Below, one piece after another: positions 8,571 to 16,678 of a DNA stretch of 64,000 bases. Location: the NCBI GenBank assembly GCA_016709995.1, contig JADJLQ010000001.1, positions 2,638,001 through 2,702,000 of the forward strand, given 5' to 3'. The stretch comes from Saprospiraceae bacterium. Its GTDB lineage: Bacteria; Bacteroidota; Bacteroidia; Chitinophagales; Saprospiraceae. The notes under the pieces are model-generated. The model was not told where the DNA came from and did not search any database. It saw only the letters and a list, made by a program, of their open reading frames with translations. Every line of letters begins with the position of its first letter. The first letter of the stretch is position 1. The position numbers and the translations under genes are program-made.

Positions 8571-8644
8571 TCCCGAAGCTTCGGGAGACTCCCTTTAGGG
8601 ATGGGGTTGTGGGGTTGAATGGGGGAAGACTCCCTTTAGGGGCA
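8571..8644. repeat. REP-like palindrome plus repeated CCCTTTAGGG boxes
   Basis: A perfect 16-base palindrome (8571-8586, TCCCGAAG / CTTCGGGA) lies 6 bases after rsmI. It is followed by two copies of AGACTCCCTTTAGGG (8587-8601 and about 8627-8641) separated by a G-rich spacer. A related palindrome (CTCCCGA-AGTC-TCGGGAG) occurs at 41721-41738 in the cox operon. The palindrome could stop transcription of purS-rsmI, but there is no T-run directly after it, so an interspersed repeat is the better description. Confidence 0.6.
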
Positions 8645-8718
8645 GATGGGCAATACATTTAATTTATCTATATACATAATTAACAAAATATCATAATTTT
8701 ACAACAAATAAATATCTT

Positions 8719-9810
8719 ATGATCCGTTCAAAATCAATACTCGCCTCGCTGTTTATTTTATTATGCAGCGTATCATTTGCTCAAAAGCAGCCTTATCATA
8801 TCATAGCCTATTATACCGGCAACGGGGAGGTAATCAATCAATATCCAGTCGAGCAACTCACACATATCATATACAGTTTTTTAAAAATTCAGAATGACAC
8901 GCTTACATTTAAGAGCCCAAAGCAGGAAGAGTCGCTCATCCAATTGGTCGAATTAAAGAAGCGGAATCCAGAACTAAAAATAATGGTTTCGGTTGGGGGC
9001 TGGGGAGGTTGTGCGCCTTGTTCGGATTTGTTTGCTTCTGAAGCGCACAGGTCTACCTTTGCTAAAACGACGGTAGCACTTTTTAAAAAATACCATGTGG
9101 ATGGCATAGACCTTGACTGGGAATATCCTACCATCGCCGGATATCCCGGTCATAATTATGCTCCGGAGGATAAAAACAATTTTACAGAATTAGTCAAGAC
9201 TTTGAGACAGGAGATGGGACCCGGGTATATCCTCAGTTTTGCTGCCGGGGGATTTACCCGATTTCTAGAGGAATCAGTAGATTGGGGTGCACTGATGCCT
9301 TACCTGGATTTTGTCAATCTGATGACCTATGACCTGACCAGTGGAGCCAGTAAAACCACCGGACACCATACTCCGCTCAACAATAACAATACTCAAAAAC
9401 AATCTGCTAGCAATTGTATAAACTGGCTGATACAACATAAGGTGCCTGCATCAAAACTAGTCATGGGGGCGGCTTTTTACGCCCGGGTATGGGAGGAGGT
9501 GGCAGATATAGATCATGGGCTCTACCAGGCAGGAAAATTCAAACAAGGTGTCTCTTATAAAAATGCAGATACTTTTTTCACCTCGACTCCCGGATATCAC
9601 TATTATTTTGACAAAAAAGCAAAAGCTCCTTACCGGTACAATGCTGCTCAAAAAATGTTTGCCACCTTTGACGATGAGCGGTCTTTGAAAGCCAAAACCG
9701 CATTCATCCGAAAACATCATTTGGGTGGAATCATGTTTTGGGAACTAAGCCAGGACAAACCAGTCAATGGCCTGGTAAGTGTGATTTATAAAAATTTGAA
9801 TGGCCGATAG
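8719..9810 (+). CDS. Secreted glycoside hydrolase family 18 (chitinase-type)
   Basis: A 363-residue exported GH18 TIM-barrel. The signal peptide covers residues 1-21 (SVSFAQ). The active-site motif DGIDLDWEYP has all acidic residues: Asp128, Asp131, Asp133 and the acid/base Glu135. The SVGGWGG strand (around 91-97) and the LMTYDL substrate-binding motif are also present, as is FWELSQD at the end. It should hydrolyse beta-1,4-N-acetylglucosamine links in chitin or related polymers. There is no carbohydrate-binding module and no T9SS domain, so it is likely periplasmic or exported by another route. Stand-alone gene. Confidence 0.9.
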   Translation: MIRSKSILASLFILLCSVSFAQKQPYHIIAYYTGNGEVINQYPVEQLTHIIYSFLKIQNDTLTFKSPKQEESLIQLVELKKRNPELKIMVSVGGWGGCAPCSDLFASEAHRSTFAKTTVALFKKYHVDGIDLDWEYPTIAGYPGHNYAPEDKNNFTELVKTLRQEMGPGYILSFAAGGFTRFLEESVDWGALMPYLDFVNLMTYDLTSGASKTTGHHTPLNNNNTQKQSASNCINWLIQHKVPASKLVMGAAFYARVWEEVADIDHGLYQAGKFKQGVSYKNADTFFTSTPGYHYYFDKKAKAPYRYNAAQKMFATFDDERSLKAKTAFIRKHHLGGIMFWELSQDKPVNGLVSVIYKNLNGR

Positions 9811-9920
9811 TATCAAGTCAACTAATTGAACTAAAAGTTTTGCAGTCAAGAATTGTTTAATTATTTAAATGCAATCGTTTTATACTACAATTTTATTTTC
9901 CTAAAAAATGATCCACTAGT

Positions 9921-12053
9921 TTAGGCATGCTCCTCCTGGTATTCCAGCGCATATTCTTCCATCAATTTTTTCTGCAGATCCCCTGGTACAGGCCCATACT
10001 CCGCAAATCGGGTGGTAAACTTTGCCTTGCCCTGGGTCAATGAACGCAGCGTTGAAGAATAACCATCCAGTTCTGCGAGTGGTACCCTTGCTTTAATTTT
10101 CTGATAATGGCCATCACTGTCCATACCCATGATGATAGCCCGCCTGGTCTGCAGATCTCCCATGATGTCACCCATCACTGTGTCACCGCACAACACCTCC
10201 AGGTCGTAGATAGGCTCCAGAAGTTGAGGTCCTGCCGTTTGAAAGATATTTTTAAAGGCCATGGTACCAGCCAGCTGGAAAGCCATGTCATTGCTATCTA
10301 CCGGGTGCATTTTTCCATCATAGACACAGACCCTGATATCTCTGCAGCGACTGCCTGTGAGAGGCCCCTCTGACATTTTACTCAGGATACCCTTTTTAAT
10401 GGCGCTTGAAAACTTGGTATCAATAGCACCTCCTACAATACACCAGTAGAATACTAATTTTCCTCCCCAGGGCATAATCTCCTCTTCACGGATTCTGACA
10501 TTGAGATCAGCAGGATCTTCCATTCCATCATGATATGGTTCTAATCTCATATGCACTTCGCCAAATTGACCTGCGCCACCTGATTGTTTTTTATGTCGAT
10601 AGTCTCCATTAGCTACCCTGGTGATGGTCTCACGATAAGGTATCCTGGGCTTGATAAACTCCATATGGAGATCCTGATTTTTCTCCAGCCTGTGTTTGAC
10701 CATGTCGAGGTGTAATTGGCCTTGCCCAAAAAGAAGCATTTGCCTCAACTCAGCAGACTGTTCTATGATGATGGTTGGATCTTCCTCTTGAATGACATGC
10801 AGGGCTTTAGCCAACTTTTCGATATCGTTTTTGGATGGAGGTTGCACAGCGACTCTTACCCGAGGCTCCGGAAAATGGATAGGCTCTATTTTGCGATCTG
10901 TGCCTTTGGCATTGAGTGTATTGTTGGTATGAGCGTCTTTTAATTTTACGACGACTCCGATGTCACCTGCATTCAGATGATCCACAGGCTCTCTATTTTT
11001 CCCATTGGCTATAAATAATTGGCCAAATCGTTCACTATTTCGATTATTGGCATTGATTAATTCATCGCCTGATTTGAGTTTTCCGGAGTATACTTTAAAA
11101 TAAGATACATTGCCCACCTTGGGTTCAGACAGGGTTTTGTATATAAATATGGTAGTTTGATCATTGACATCACAGGCCAAAGAACCACCACCTTCCAATG
11201 GAGCTGCCGGCCGATCAGCTGGCGAAGGGCAGATATCATTGATAAATCCCATTATACGACCAGTGCCCATATTTTTCTTGGCAGATGCACAAAATACAGG
11301 ATAGATGCTTTGATGGGCGATCGCCACGCGGAGGCCATACGCCAGGTCTTCCTCACTGAGTGTGCCCTGATCAAAAAATCGAGCCATGAGTTCTTCTTCA
11401 TTTTCTGCTGCAGCTTCGACCAATTTGTTATGCATTTCCAATGCTCTGGATTTTTCACTTTCAGGAATAGGTTTTTTGATAGGCTTACCTCCATCGGCGG
11501 GAAATTCATAAACAACCATACGAAGTGCATCCACTATTGAATGGAACCCGGTTCCTTCATTGATAGGATATTGAATTGGAAGGACCTTTGGGCCAAACCT
11601 ACTGATAGCCTGCTCCATGGTAGCATCATAATCTGATTTTTCATGATCCAGTTGATTAATCACAAATATCGAGGGAGTAGCAAAGTTCTGCACATACTCC
11701 CACATGATCTCAGTTCCGACTTCCACTCCATGGGCTCCATTCAGCACCATGACTGCAGTATCTGCTACTTTTAGAGCGGCTATGACTTCTCCGATAAAGT
11801 CATCGGATCCAGGAGTATCGATAATGTTGATTTTTGAATCTTTCCAAAGGGAGTGTTCAAGAGAACTAAACAAACTGCTCTGCCTTTCCTGTTCCAATGG
11901 ATTGTAGTCAGAGACAGTATTGCCTTCTTCTACATTCCCTCTTCGGGTGATACCGTGTGCTTCGAAAAGCATGCATTCGATCAAACTGGTCTTACCTGAG
12001 TGCGCATGACCCAGTAAGACCACATTCCGTATATCCTTCGATTCAAAATTCAT
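9921..12053 (-). CDS. fusA2: EF-G2-type elongation factor with degenerate GTPase motifs
   Basis: A 710-residue EF-G-like translation factor with all five EF-G domains: G domain to about residue 290, domain II, then III-V. The P-loop is GHAHSGKT (15-22). Three other GTPase motifs differ from canonical EF-G: DTPGHVDF is DTPGSDDF (79-86) so the catalytic His is Ser83; the NKxD guanine motif is NQLD (133-136); and the switch I RGIT motif is RQSS. This matches the Bacteroidota EF-G2 paralogue, which in Bacteroides has been reported to support translocation without GTP hydrolysis and to matter in starvation. The main fusA is expected elsewhere. It stands alone with its own promoter-like sequence. 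Confidence 0.85.
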   Translation of the reverse strand: MNFESKDIRNVVLLGHAHSGKTSLIECMLFEAHGITRRGNVEEGNTVSDYNPLEQERQSSLFSSLEHSLWKDSKINIIDTPGSDDFIGEVIAALKVADTAVMVLNGAHGVEVGTEIMWEYVQNFATPSIFVINQLDHEKSDYDATMEQAISRFGPKVLPIQYPINEGTGFHSIVDALRMVVYEFPADGGKPIKKPIPESEKSRALEMHNKLVEAAAENEEELMARFFDQGTLSEEDLAYGLRVAIAHQSIYPVFCASAKKNMGTGRIMGFINDICPSPADRPAAPLEGGGSLACDVNDQTTIFIYKTLSEPKVGNVSYFKVYSGKLKSGDELINANNRNSERFGQLFIANGKNREPVDHLNAGDIGVVVKLKDAHTNNTLNAKGTDRKIEPIHFPEPRVRVAVQPPSKNDIEKLAKALHVIQEEDPTIIIEQSAELRQMLLFGQGQLHLDMVKHRLEKNQDLHMEFIKPRIPYRETITRVANGDYRHKKQSGGAGQFGEVHMRLEPYHDGMEDPADLNVRIREEEIMPWGGKLVFYWCIVGGAIDTKFSSAIKKGILSKMSEGPLTGSRCRDIRVCVYDGKMHPVDSNDMAFQLAGTMAFKNIFQTAGPQLLEPIYDLEVLCGDTVMGDIMGDLQTRRAIIMGMDSDGHYQKIKARVPLAELDGYSSTLRSLTQGKAKFTTRFAEYGPVPGDLQKKLMEEYALEYQEEHA

Positions 12054-12145
12054 AGGAGTGATGTTTTTGTTTATCTCCTTTAAATTAAAAAGAATGCATT
12101 ACACTTCCAAAAAAAAATCAAGAATTTAATATTAAGAATAATTAG

Positions 12146-12176
12146 CAAACATAAACGATTCATATTAGGTGATAAA
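12146..12176 (-). promoter_or_regulatory. Promoter for the EF-G2 gene (TTTA-N19-TATGTTTG)
   Basis: Read on the minus strand, TTTA (12176-12173), 19 bases, then TATGTTTG (12153-12146) match the Bacteroidota -33/-7 pattern with one mismatch and the exact spacing. Transcription would start near 12140, giving a leader of about 85 bases before the ATG at 12053. A starvation-regulated factor with a long leader is plausible, but no operator is obvious. Confidence 0.45.
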
Positions 12177-12284
12177 CACATTCTTAAATTATGTAACTTA
12201 ATATCTTTACCTGCTTATGAATTAGATGATTTTACACGAACTACTTAATATCTTTATCTTTTTAAGTTTCAAAAATCCGCTCGC

Positions 12285-13793
12285 ATGAAATTCTGGCTTA
12301 TTTTATTTTATTGGATTCCACTGTCTGCTATTTTTGGTCAGTCGAAGGCAGATTTTATCTCTAGACTGGCAGACCTGGATAGATTCGTGGAGAACCAATT
12401 AGATACCTGGAAAAATCCGGGGTGTGCTATTGCCATCGTGTATAAAGATCAAATAATTTATAGTAAAGGATATGGCTATAGGGATGTGGCCCATCAGCTT
12501 CCTGCCAATGAGCACACCTTATTCGCCATCGCATCCTGCACCAAAGCATTCACCAGCAGCGCACTGGGGCTATTAGTTGCAGAGAAAAAAATTAGCTGGG
12601 ATGACCCTGTCAAAAAATACCTGCCTGATCTTAAAATGTACAATGATGAACTGACTGGCAATCTTACCATACGGGATATTTTGTCTCACCGGAGCGGCAT
12701 ACCCAGGTATGACGAAGCATGGTTCGGTGAAAAGGTCACTCCTTCCTATTTGTACAGCCATCTTCCTGAGTTTGCCCCTACCAAACGACTTCGCGAAGGC
12801 TATATTTATAATAATTGGATGTTTGTACTGGCGGGTGATCTGATAGCCCATCTGTACCAACTGCCATATAGAGTGGTGATCAGTAATAAGTTTTTCAAGC
12901 CGCTTGGCATGGATCGCACACAGTTTTCATTCGATCCTGTAGATCACCCAGGGGAATCAAATTATGCTATTGGATATACCTATGACCGCGAAAAAAGTGC
13001 ATTTAGGCCACAACCATTTTATGTAGGGGGTGAGACCTTTGAACCTGCTGGAGCTATCACGAGTACAGTCACAGATATGAGCAAGTGGTTACGTATGCAT
13101 ATCAATGGAGGCGGTTACAAGGGGCAGACCATACTTCCGCAGCAAATAGTCAAAGAAATAAGAAAGCCTATAAATCTGATGGACGAAGACCAACGCTGGC
13201 CTGAGTATTTCAACACTTTTTATGCCATGGGATGGTGGACAAATACCTACCGCGGTCATACACTCGCAGCTCATACAGGTGGTCTCGGTGGATTCAGGGC
13301 TTATACCAGCTATATGCCCTTTGACAGTATCGGTGTAATCGTATTGCAAAATGGGACCAATAGACCGATGTACCAGGCTATCACCTATCGTATCTATGAC
13401 CTTTTGTTGAATCTGCCGGCCATCGATTGGACCTCTCGTTTTATGCCCGATCAGCTCAAAAGTATAGAAGATGAAAAACAAGAGTATCTTCAAAGCCTGC
13501 CTACTCAAATACTCAATACCAATGCGAGGTTACCTATCGCTGCCTATGCTGGTGAGTTCGAACACCCGATGGCAGGCAAAATAGCCATCTTTTTTGATCA
13601 CGACCAGTTATATTATGTGCATCACGCTATGCCCCGGGTATTACTCACACACTATCATTACGACACCTGGAGATATGAAGATCCGTCAGATGGCAATTTT
13701 GGTTTTATCACTTTTGATTTCAATGCCAAAGGCAGTGTAGAATCACTCAAGCTCCTCGATCAAAAAACCGCCTATCGGAAGATTAGCAAATGA
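12285..13793 (+). CDS. Serine hydrolase of the beta-lactamase (class C / PBP-like) family
   Basis: A 502-residue exported protein. Signal peptide 1-19 (IFGQ). The catalytic SxxK motif is Ser84-Cys-Thr-Lys87 (ASCTKAFTS), the Tyr-x-Asn motif is Tyr175-Asn-Asn177 (IYNNWM), and the third motif is HTGG in AAHTGGLGGF. A C-terminal beta-domain of about 110 residues (YAGEFEHPMAGKIAIFF...) resembles DUF3471. Such proteins act as esterases, D-amino acid peptidases or penicillin-binding proteins. There is nothing that favours true antibiotic resistance. The stop overlaps the next gene by four bases (ATGA), so the two are co-translated. Confidence 0.85.
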   Translation: MKFWLILFYWIPLSAIFGQSKADFISRLADLDRFVENQLDTWKNPGCAIAIVYKDQIIYSKGYGYRDVAHQLPANEHTLFAIASCTKAFTSSALGLLVAEKKISWDDPVKKYLPDLKMYNDELTGNLTIRDILSHRSGIPRYDEAWFGEKVTPSYLYSHLPEFAPTKRLREGYIYNNWMFVLAGDLIAHLYQLPYRVVISNKFFKPLGMDRTQFSFDPVDHPGESNYAIGYTYDREKSAFRPQPFYVGGETFEPAGAITSTVTDMSKWLRMHINGGGYKGQTILPQQIVKEIRKPINLMDEDQRWPEYFNTFYAMGWWTNTYRGHTLAAHTGGLGGFRAYTSYMPFDSIGVIVLQNGTNRPMYQAITYRIYDLLLNLPAIDWTSRFMPDQLKSIEDEKQEYLQSLPTQILNTNARLPIAAYAGEFEHPMAGKIAIFFDHDQLYYVHHAMPRVLLTHYHYDTWRYEDPSDGNFGFITFDFNAKGSVESLKLLDQKTAYRKISK

Positions 13794-15262
13794 TCAATAA
13801 ACAAATCATCATATTGCTTGCCTTTGCTGGCTTGTTAGGATGTGTATCAAACAAGTCAGATACAGCCAGGGAGCCAACTTCTTTTTTTGTACACCCTATT
13901 GATGGCAAAGACCAAAATCCCGGTACCATCACCGAGCCCTTTAAGACGATAGATCGGGTCAATCAAATACACCTGGTGCCGGGAGATAAAGTGCTTTTCT
14001 TTAGTGCCAATACCTACCCGGGCACCTTAGTATTAGAAAAAGAAGAATCCGGAGAGCCAGGTAAAGAAATCACCATCAGTAGTTATGATGCCAGCCGTGC
14101 GTATATAGATGGAGGGGACGGACCCGGCATCGTCTGTAAAGCCTCTAATGTCAATATTAATAATTTTAGAGTGATCGGCAGTGGAAGTACTACTAACCAG
14201 TCCTCAGGTATCATCATAGAAAGCGGCAACAATATAGTTTTAGAAGACCTGGAGATCAGCGGATTTAAACAAGCCGGGTTATTAATAAAAGGGATATCCA
14301 ATTCGATCGTCAGATTGGTATATGCTTATGAGAATGGAGAAGCAGGCATCCTACTTGACAGCCTGGGCACCACTGTCAATCACAATGTTGATATCCTCAA
14401 TTGTCGCACCTATCAAAACGGGCTCGATCATCAAACCCAAAGTACACATGGAGGAATCATCATTCGACATTTAATCCTTGGGGCAATCAGGCTTTGTGCC
14501 TCGTATCTTAACGGAAGTGCAGATCAAAGTAGCGGGGGCATCACGATTACCAATAGTGAGCAAGTCACTATTAGCGAATCCCTCATCTACCAAAACAACA
14601 CTTTTAATAATCAAGGGGGGCATGGAATCGCACTTGGCAATGATACCAAGGCTTGTATCGTGGAAAGAAATCTGACCTATCAAAACAGTGGTTACGCACA
14701 ATATTTGACAAGCGAAGGGACTGCACCCTGGGGAGAAAACATCCTAAGATACAATATCAGTGATAATGATGGTCTGGAAGTGGCCGGATCTCTATCGATA
14801 TCAGGACAGGGTAAGATAAAAGTCTTGCTGCACAACAATATCTGGATCAATGACACCAAGCCCGTAATAGATTTTAAATCAACTGCAGTCGATGATACGA
14901 TCAGATTTTACAATAATGCGCTTCAAGTCCGATCAACTTTTTTTAACCACGATATACCTTCCTCCATCGTCTTCCATACAGAAAAAAATAACTGGTACTC
15001 CAACCTTACTCTACCTAACCCATTTAAGGAATACTCCATGAATCCCGATTGGGAGTTAAATCAAAAATCAAATCCAGCCAGAACTGAGGACCTGGACGCA
15101 TGGATCAAATATCAACTGCACCTTAAATCTCCCTTGAAAGGAAAAGGCTTAAGTTTTGCCGATATGGGCTATACGAAAAACCTGTCAGTTAAAGATTTTT
15201 GGGGCAATAGTCTAAGTGAAAAACAAAGCATCGATATCGGGGCGTATCAGCTTAGTCAATAG
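13790..15262 (+). CDS. Right-handed parallel beta-helix lipoprotein
   Basis: A 490-residue lipoprotein with lipobox LLGC (Cys18). After FFVHPIDGKDQNPGTITEPFKTIDRV, the usual N-cap of pectate-lyase-like beta-helices, repeated short strands follow (NINNFRVIGSG, NIVLEDLEISGF, NSIVRLVYAYENGEAGILL). This is the DUF1565 / right-handed beta-helix class that binds or cleaves acidic polysaccharides. I cannot point to a catalytic triad. The start overlaps the serine hydrolase stop, so the pair is one operon; the serine hydrolase might act as an esterase on the same glycan, which is inference. Confidence 0.8.
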   Translation: MINKQIIILLAFAGLLGCVSNKSDTAREPTSFFVHPIDGKDQNPGTITEPFKTIDRVNQIHLVPGDKVLFFSANTYPGTLVLEKEESGEPGKEITISSYDASRAYIDGGDGPGIVCKASNVNINNFRVIGSGSTTNQSSGIIIESGNNIVLEDLEISGFKQAGLLIKGISNSIVRLVYAYENGEAGILLDSLGTTVNHNVDILNCRTYQNGLDHQTQSTHGGIIIRHLILGAIRLCASYLNGSADQSSGGITITNSEQVTISESLIYQNNTFNNQGGHGIALGNDTKACIVERNLTYQNSGYAQYLTSEGTAPWGENILRYNISDNDGLEVAGSLSISGQGKIKVLLHNNIWINDTKPVIDFKSTAVDDTIRFYNNALQVRSTFFNHDIPSSIVFHTEKNNWYSNLTLPNPFKEYSMNPDWELNQKSNPARTEDLDAWIKYQLHLKSPLKGKGLSFADMGYTKNLSVKDFWGNSLSEKQSIDIGAYQLSQ

Positions 15263-15342
15263 TTTTTGGGATACCTGCTTTACCAATCCATCCAAGATAG
15301 GTATGAAGAAAACTGTCCGTATATTTTCATTAAAAGTGTCAC

Positions 15343-15535
15343 CTAGGTTCCCAACGAAAAATTGAATACAACCCTGGATCCATCGGGTGCAATAGCCAAA
15401 ATTTGAATTATTCCATTTTGTGCAGACAGCAATGCCAAATCAATATCTTAGTGTACCTGGGTATCCCGATTTGGTGAAAAAACCTCCCGTCTGGACATCC
15501 GTTACAACAACGCCAGAATTAAAATTTAACTGTAA
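15343..15535 (-). pseudogene. Possible decayed PDZ-domain (DegQ-like) gene end
   Basis: This gap between two convergent genes (15263-15566) has no intact gene. The minus strand reads NSGVVVTDVQTGGFFTKSGY in one frame, hits a stop, and continues in another frame as LALLSAQNGIIQILAIAPDG followed by SRVVFNFSLG. The first part resembles the start of a PDZ domain and the second resembles the last strands of the second PDZ domain of Do/DegQ-family proteases, with a deletion or frameshift between them. Read by eye only, so tentative. Confidence 0.3.
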
Positions 15536-15566
15536 GACTCACCTGTATGTCAATACGCCCGACTAT

Positions 15567-16676
15567 TTACACTTTAATATACACTCCTCGTTTATCTAAC
15601 CACCAGCCCAGGCTCCAGCACACCAGCATAAAACAAACAGCATATAGGAAGGAACCCACATAACAGCCGGCATGCGAAAAAACAGCGTCATATATCCCCG
15701 ATGACCAGGACTGACCATTTGAATTGCTTAAGAATCCCAGCAAAATGGCCAGTACTTCTGATAATAGATAGATCACGAGTGGATTGCGACCAGCCGTTCT
15801 AAAAAAAGATACGCCGACCCGTGCGTTTAAAATATCAATGGAATAAGTCAAAAATGATAATATGATCAGATCCCAGCCAACTGTTTGGAGCACAAAAGAT
15901 GATGTCCATAATTTTTTGTTGATTGGAAAAAATTCGTTCCAGCCCCAACTCAATAATAATAATCCGAGTCCAAGTATAGCGAGTCGCATCAGTTTGTTTT
16001 TGTCCACACCCCCATTGAGCATAAAAAGTGCAGTAAGATACCCAGCCAATACATTGACAATCGAAGGCAAAGTACTTAATATACCTTCCGGCTCGAATGC
16101 GACACCTTCTCCATGATACATATGATTTTCACCTAAAATTGCAAGATCGATTTTTTGCCCAAGTTGAGTAAGCATATTATAATCACCTCCCCAGGCCATC
16201 AGGCCCCAATAAACAAGCAAGAGGCTACAAGCTATTATCAAAATGGTTTTCCATGAAAATCGATAGATCAGGATGGCCCCAATACCATAACATAAAGCAA
16301 TTCGCTGAAGGACACCCAGGATTCTGGTGTGACTGAAAGGATTAAAAGCCAAACCATTATTGGTATGATGCACAAACGGAAACCAATACATCAAAAACCC
16401 CAAAAGAAATATGATCGCAGTACGCTTTAAAATTTTTGAATACACCGCTGACGAATTCATGGACTGCCAGGATTTCATACCAAAATAGATTGCATTGCCC
16501 ACTGCGAACAAAAAGGAAGGAAACACCAAATCGGTTGGAGTGAACCCATGCCACCTGGCGTGATTGAGGGGCCCAAATACACAATCGCCATTACCCGGTG
16601 TATTGACGATAATCATAAAACATATCGTAATCCCTCTGAATACATCGAGGGAAAGATTGCGCGCTTTTATATCCAT
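15567..16676 (-). CDS. DUF5009 / heparan-alpha-glucosaminide N-acetyltransferase-like membrane protein
   Basis: A 369-residue polytopic membrane protein with about ten hydrophobic spans. The start (ARNLSLDVFRGITICFMIIVN, then HARWHGFTPTDLVFPSFLFAVG) is the signature of the bacterial relatives of lysosomal HGSNAT, where a conserved His in this region carries the transferred acetyl group. Relatives move acetyl groups from cytosolic acetyl-CoA to amino sugars on the far side of the membrane. The gene starts only 2 bases after the stop of the large BNR protein, so the two form one transcription unit. The real acceptor is unknown. Confidence 0.85.
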   Translation of the reverse strand: MDIKARNLSLDVFRGITICFMIIVNTPGNGDCVFGPLNHARWHGFTPTDLVFPSFLFAVGNAIYFGMKSWQSMNSSAVYSKILKRTAIIFLLGFLMYWFPFVHHTNNGLAFNPFSHTRILGVLQRIALCYGIGAILIYRFSWKTILIIACSLLLVYWGLMAWGGDYNMLTQLGQKIDLAILGENHMYHGEGVAFEPEGILSTLPSIVNVLAGYLTALFMLNGGVDKNKLMRLAILGLGLLLLSWGWNEFFPINKKLWTSSFVLQTVGWDLIILSFLTYSIDILNARVGVSFFRTAGRNPLVIYLLSEVLAILLGFLSNSNGQSWSSGIYDAVFSHAGCYVGSFLYAVCFMLVCWSLGWWLDKRGVYIKV

Positions 16677-16678
16677 AT

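Noticed and set aside
12195..12260. Two copies of ACTTAATATCTTTA before the serine hydrolase gene
   Set aside because: They resemble -7 elements but end in A instead of G and have no -33 TTTG, so I do not call tandem promoters.
12285..13793. Beta-lactamase resistance gene
   Set aside because: The SxxK and YxN motifs are of the broad serine-hydrolase class, and the DUF3471-like tail and beta-helix neighbour do not point to antibiotic hydrolysis.
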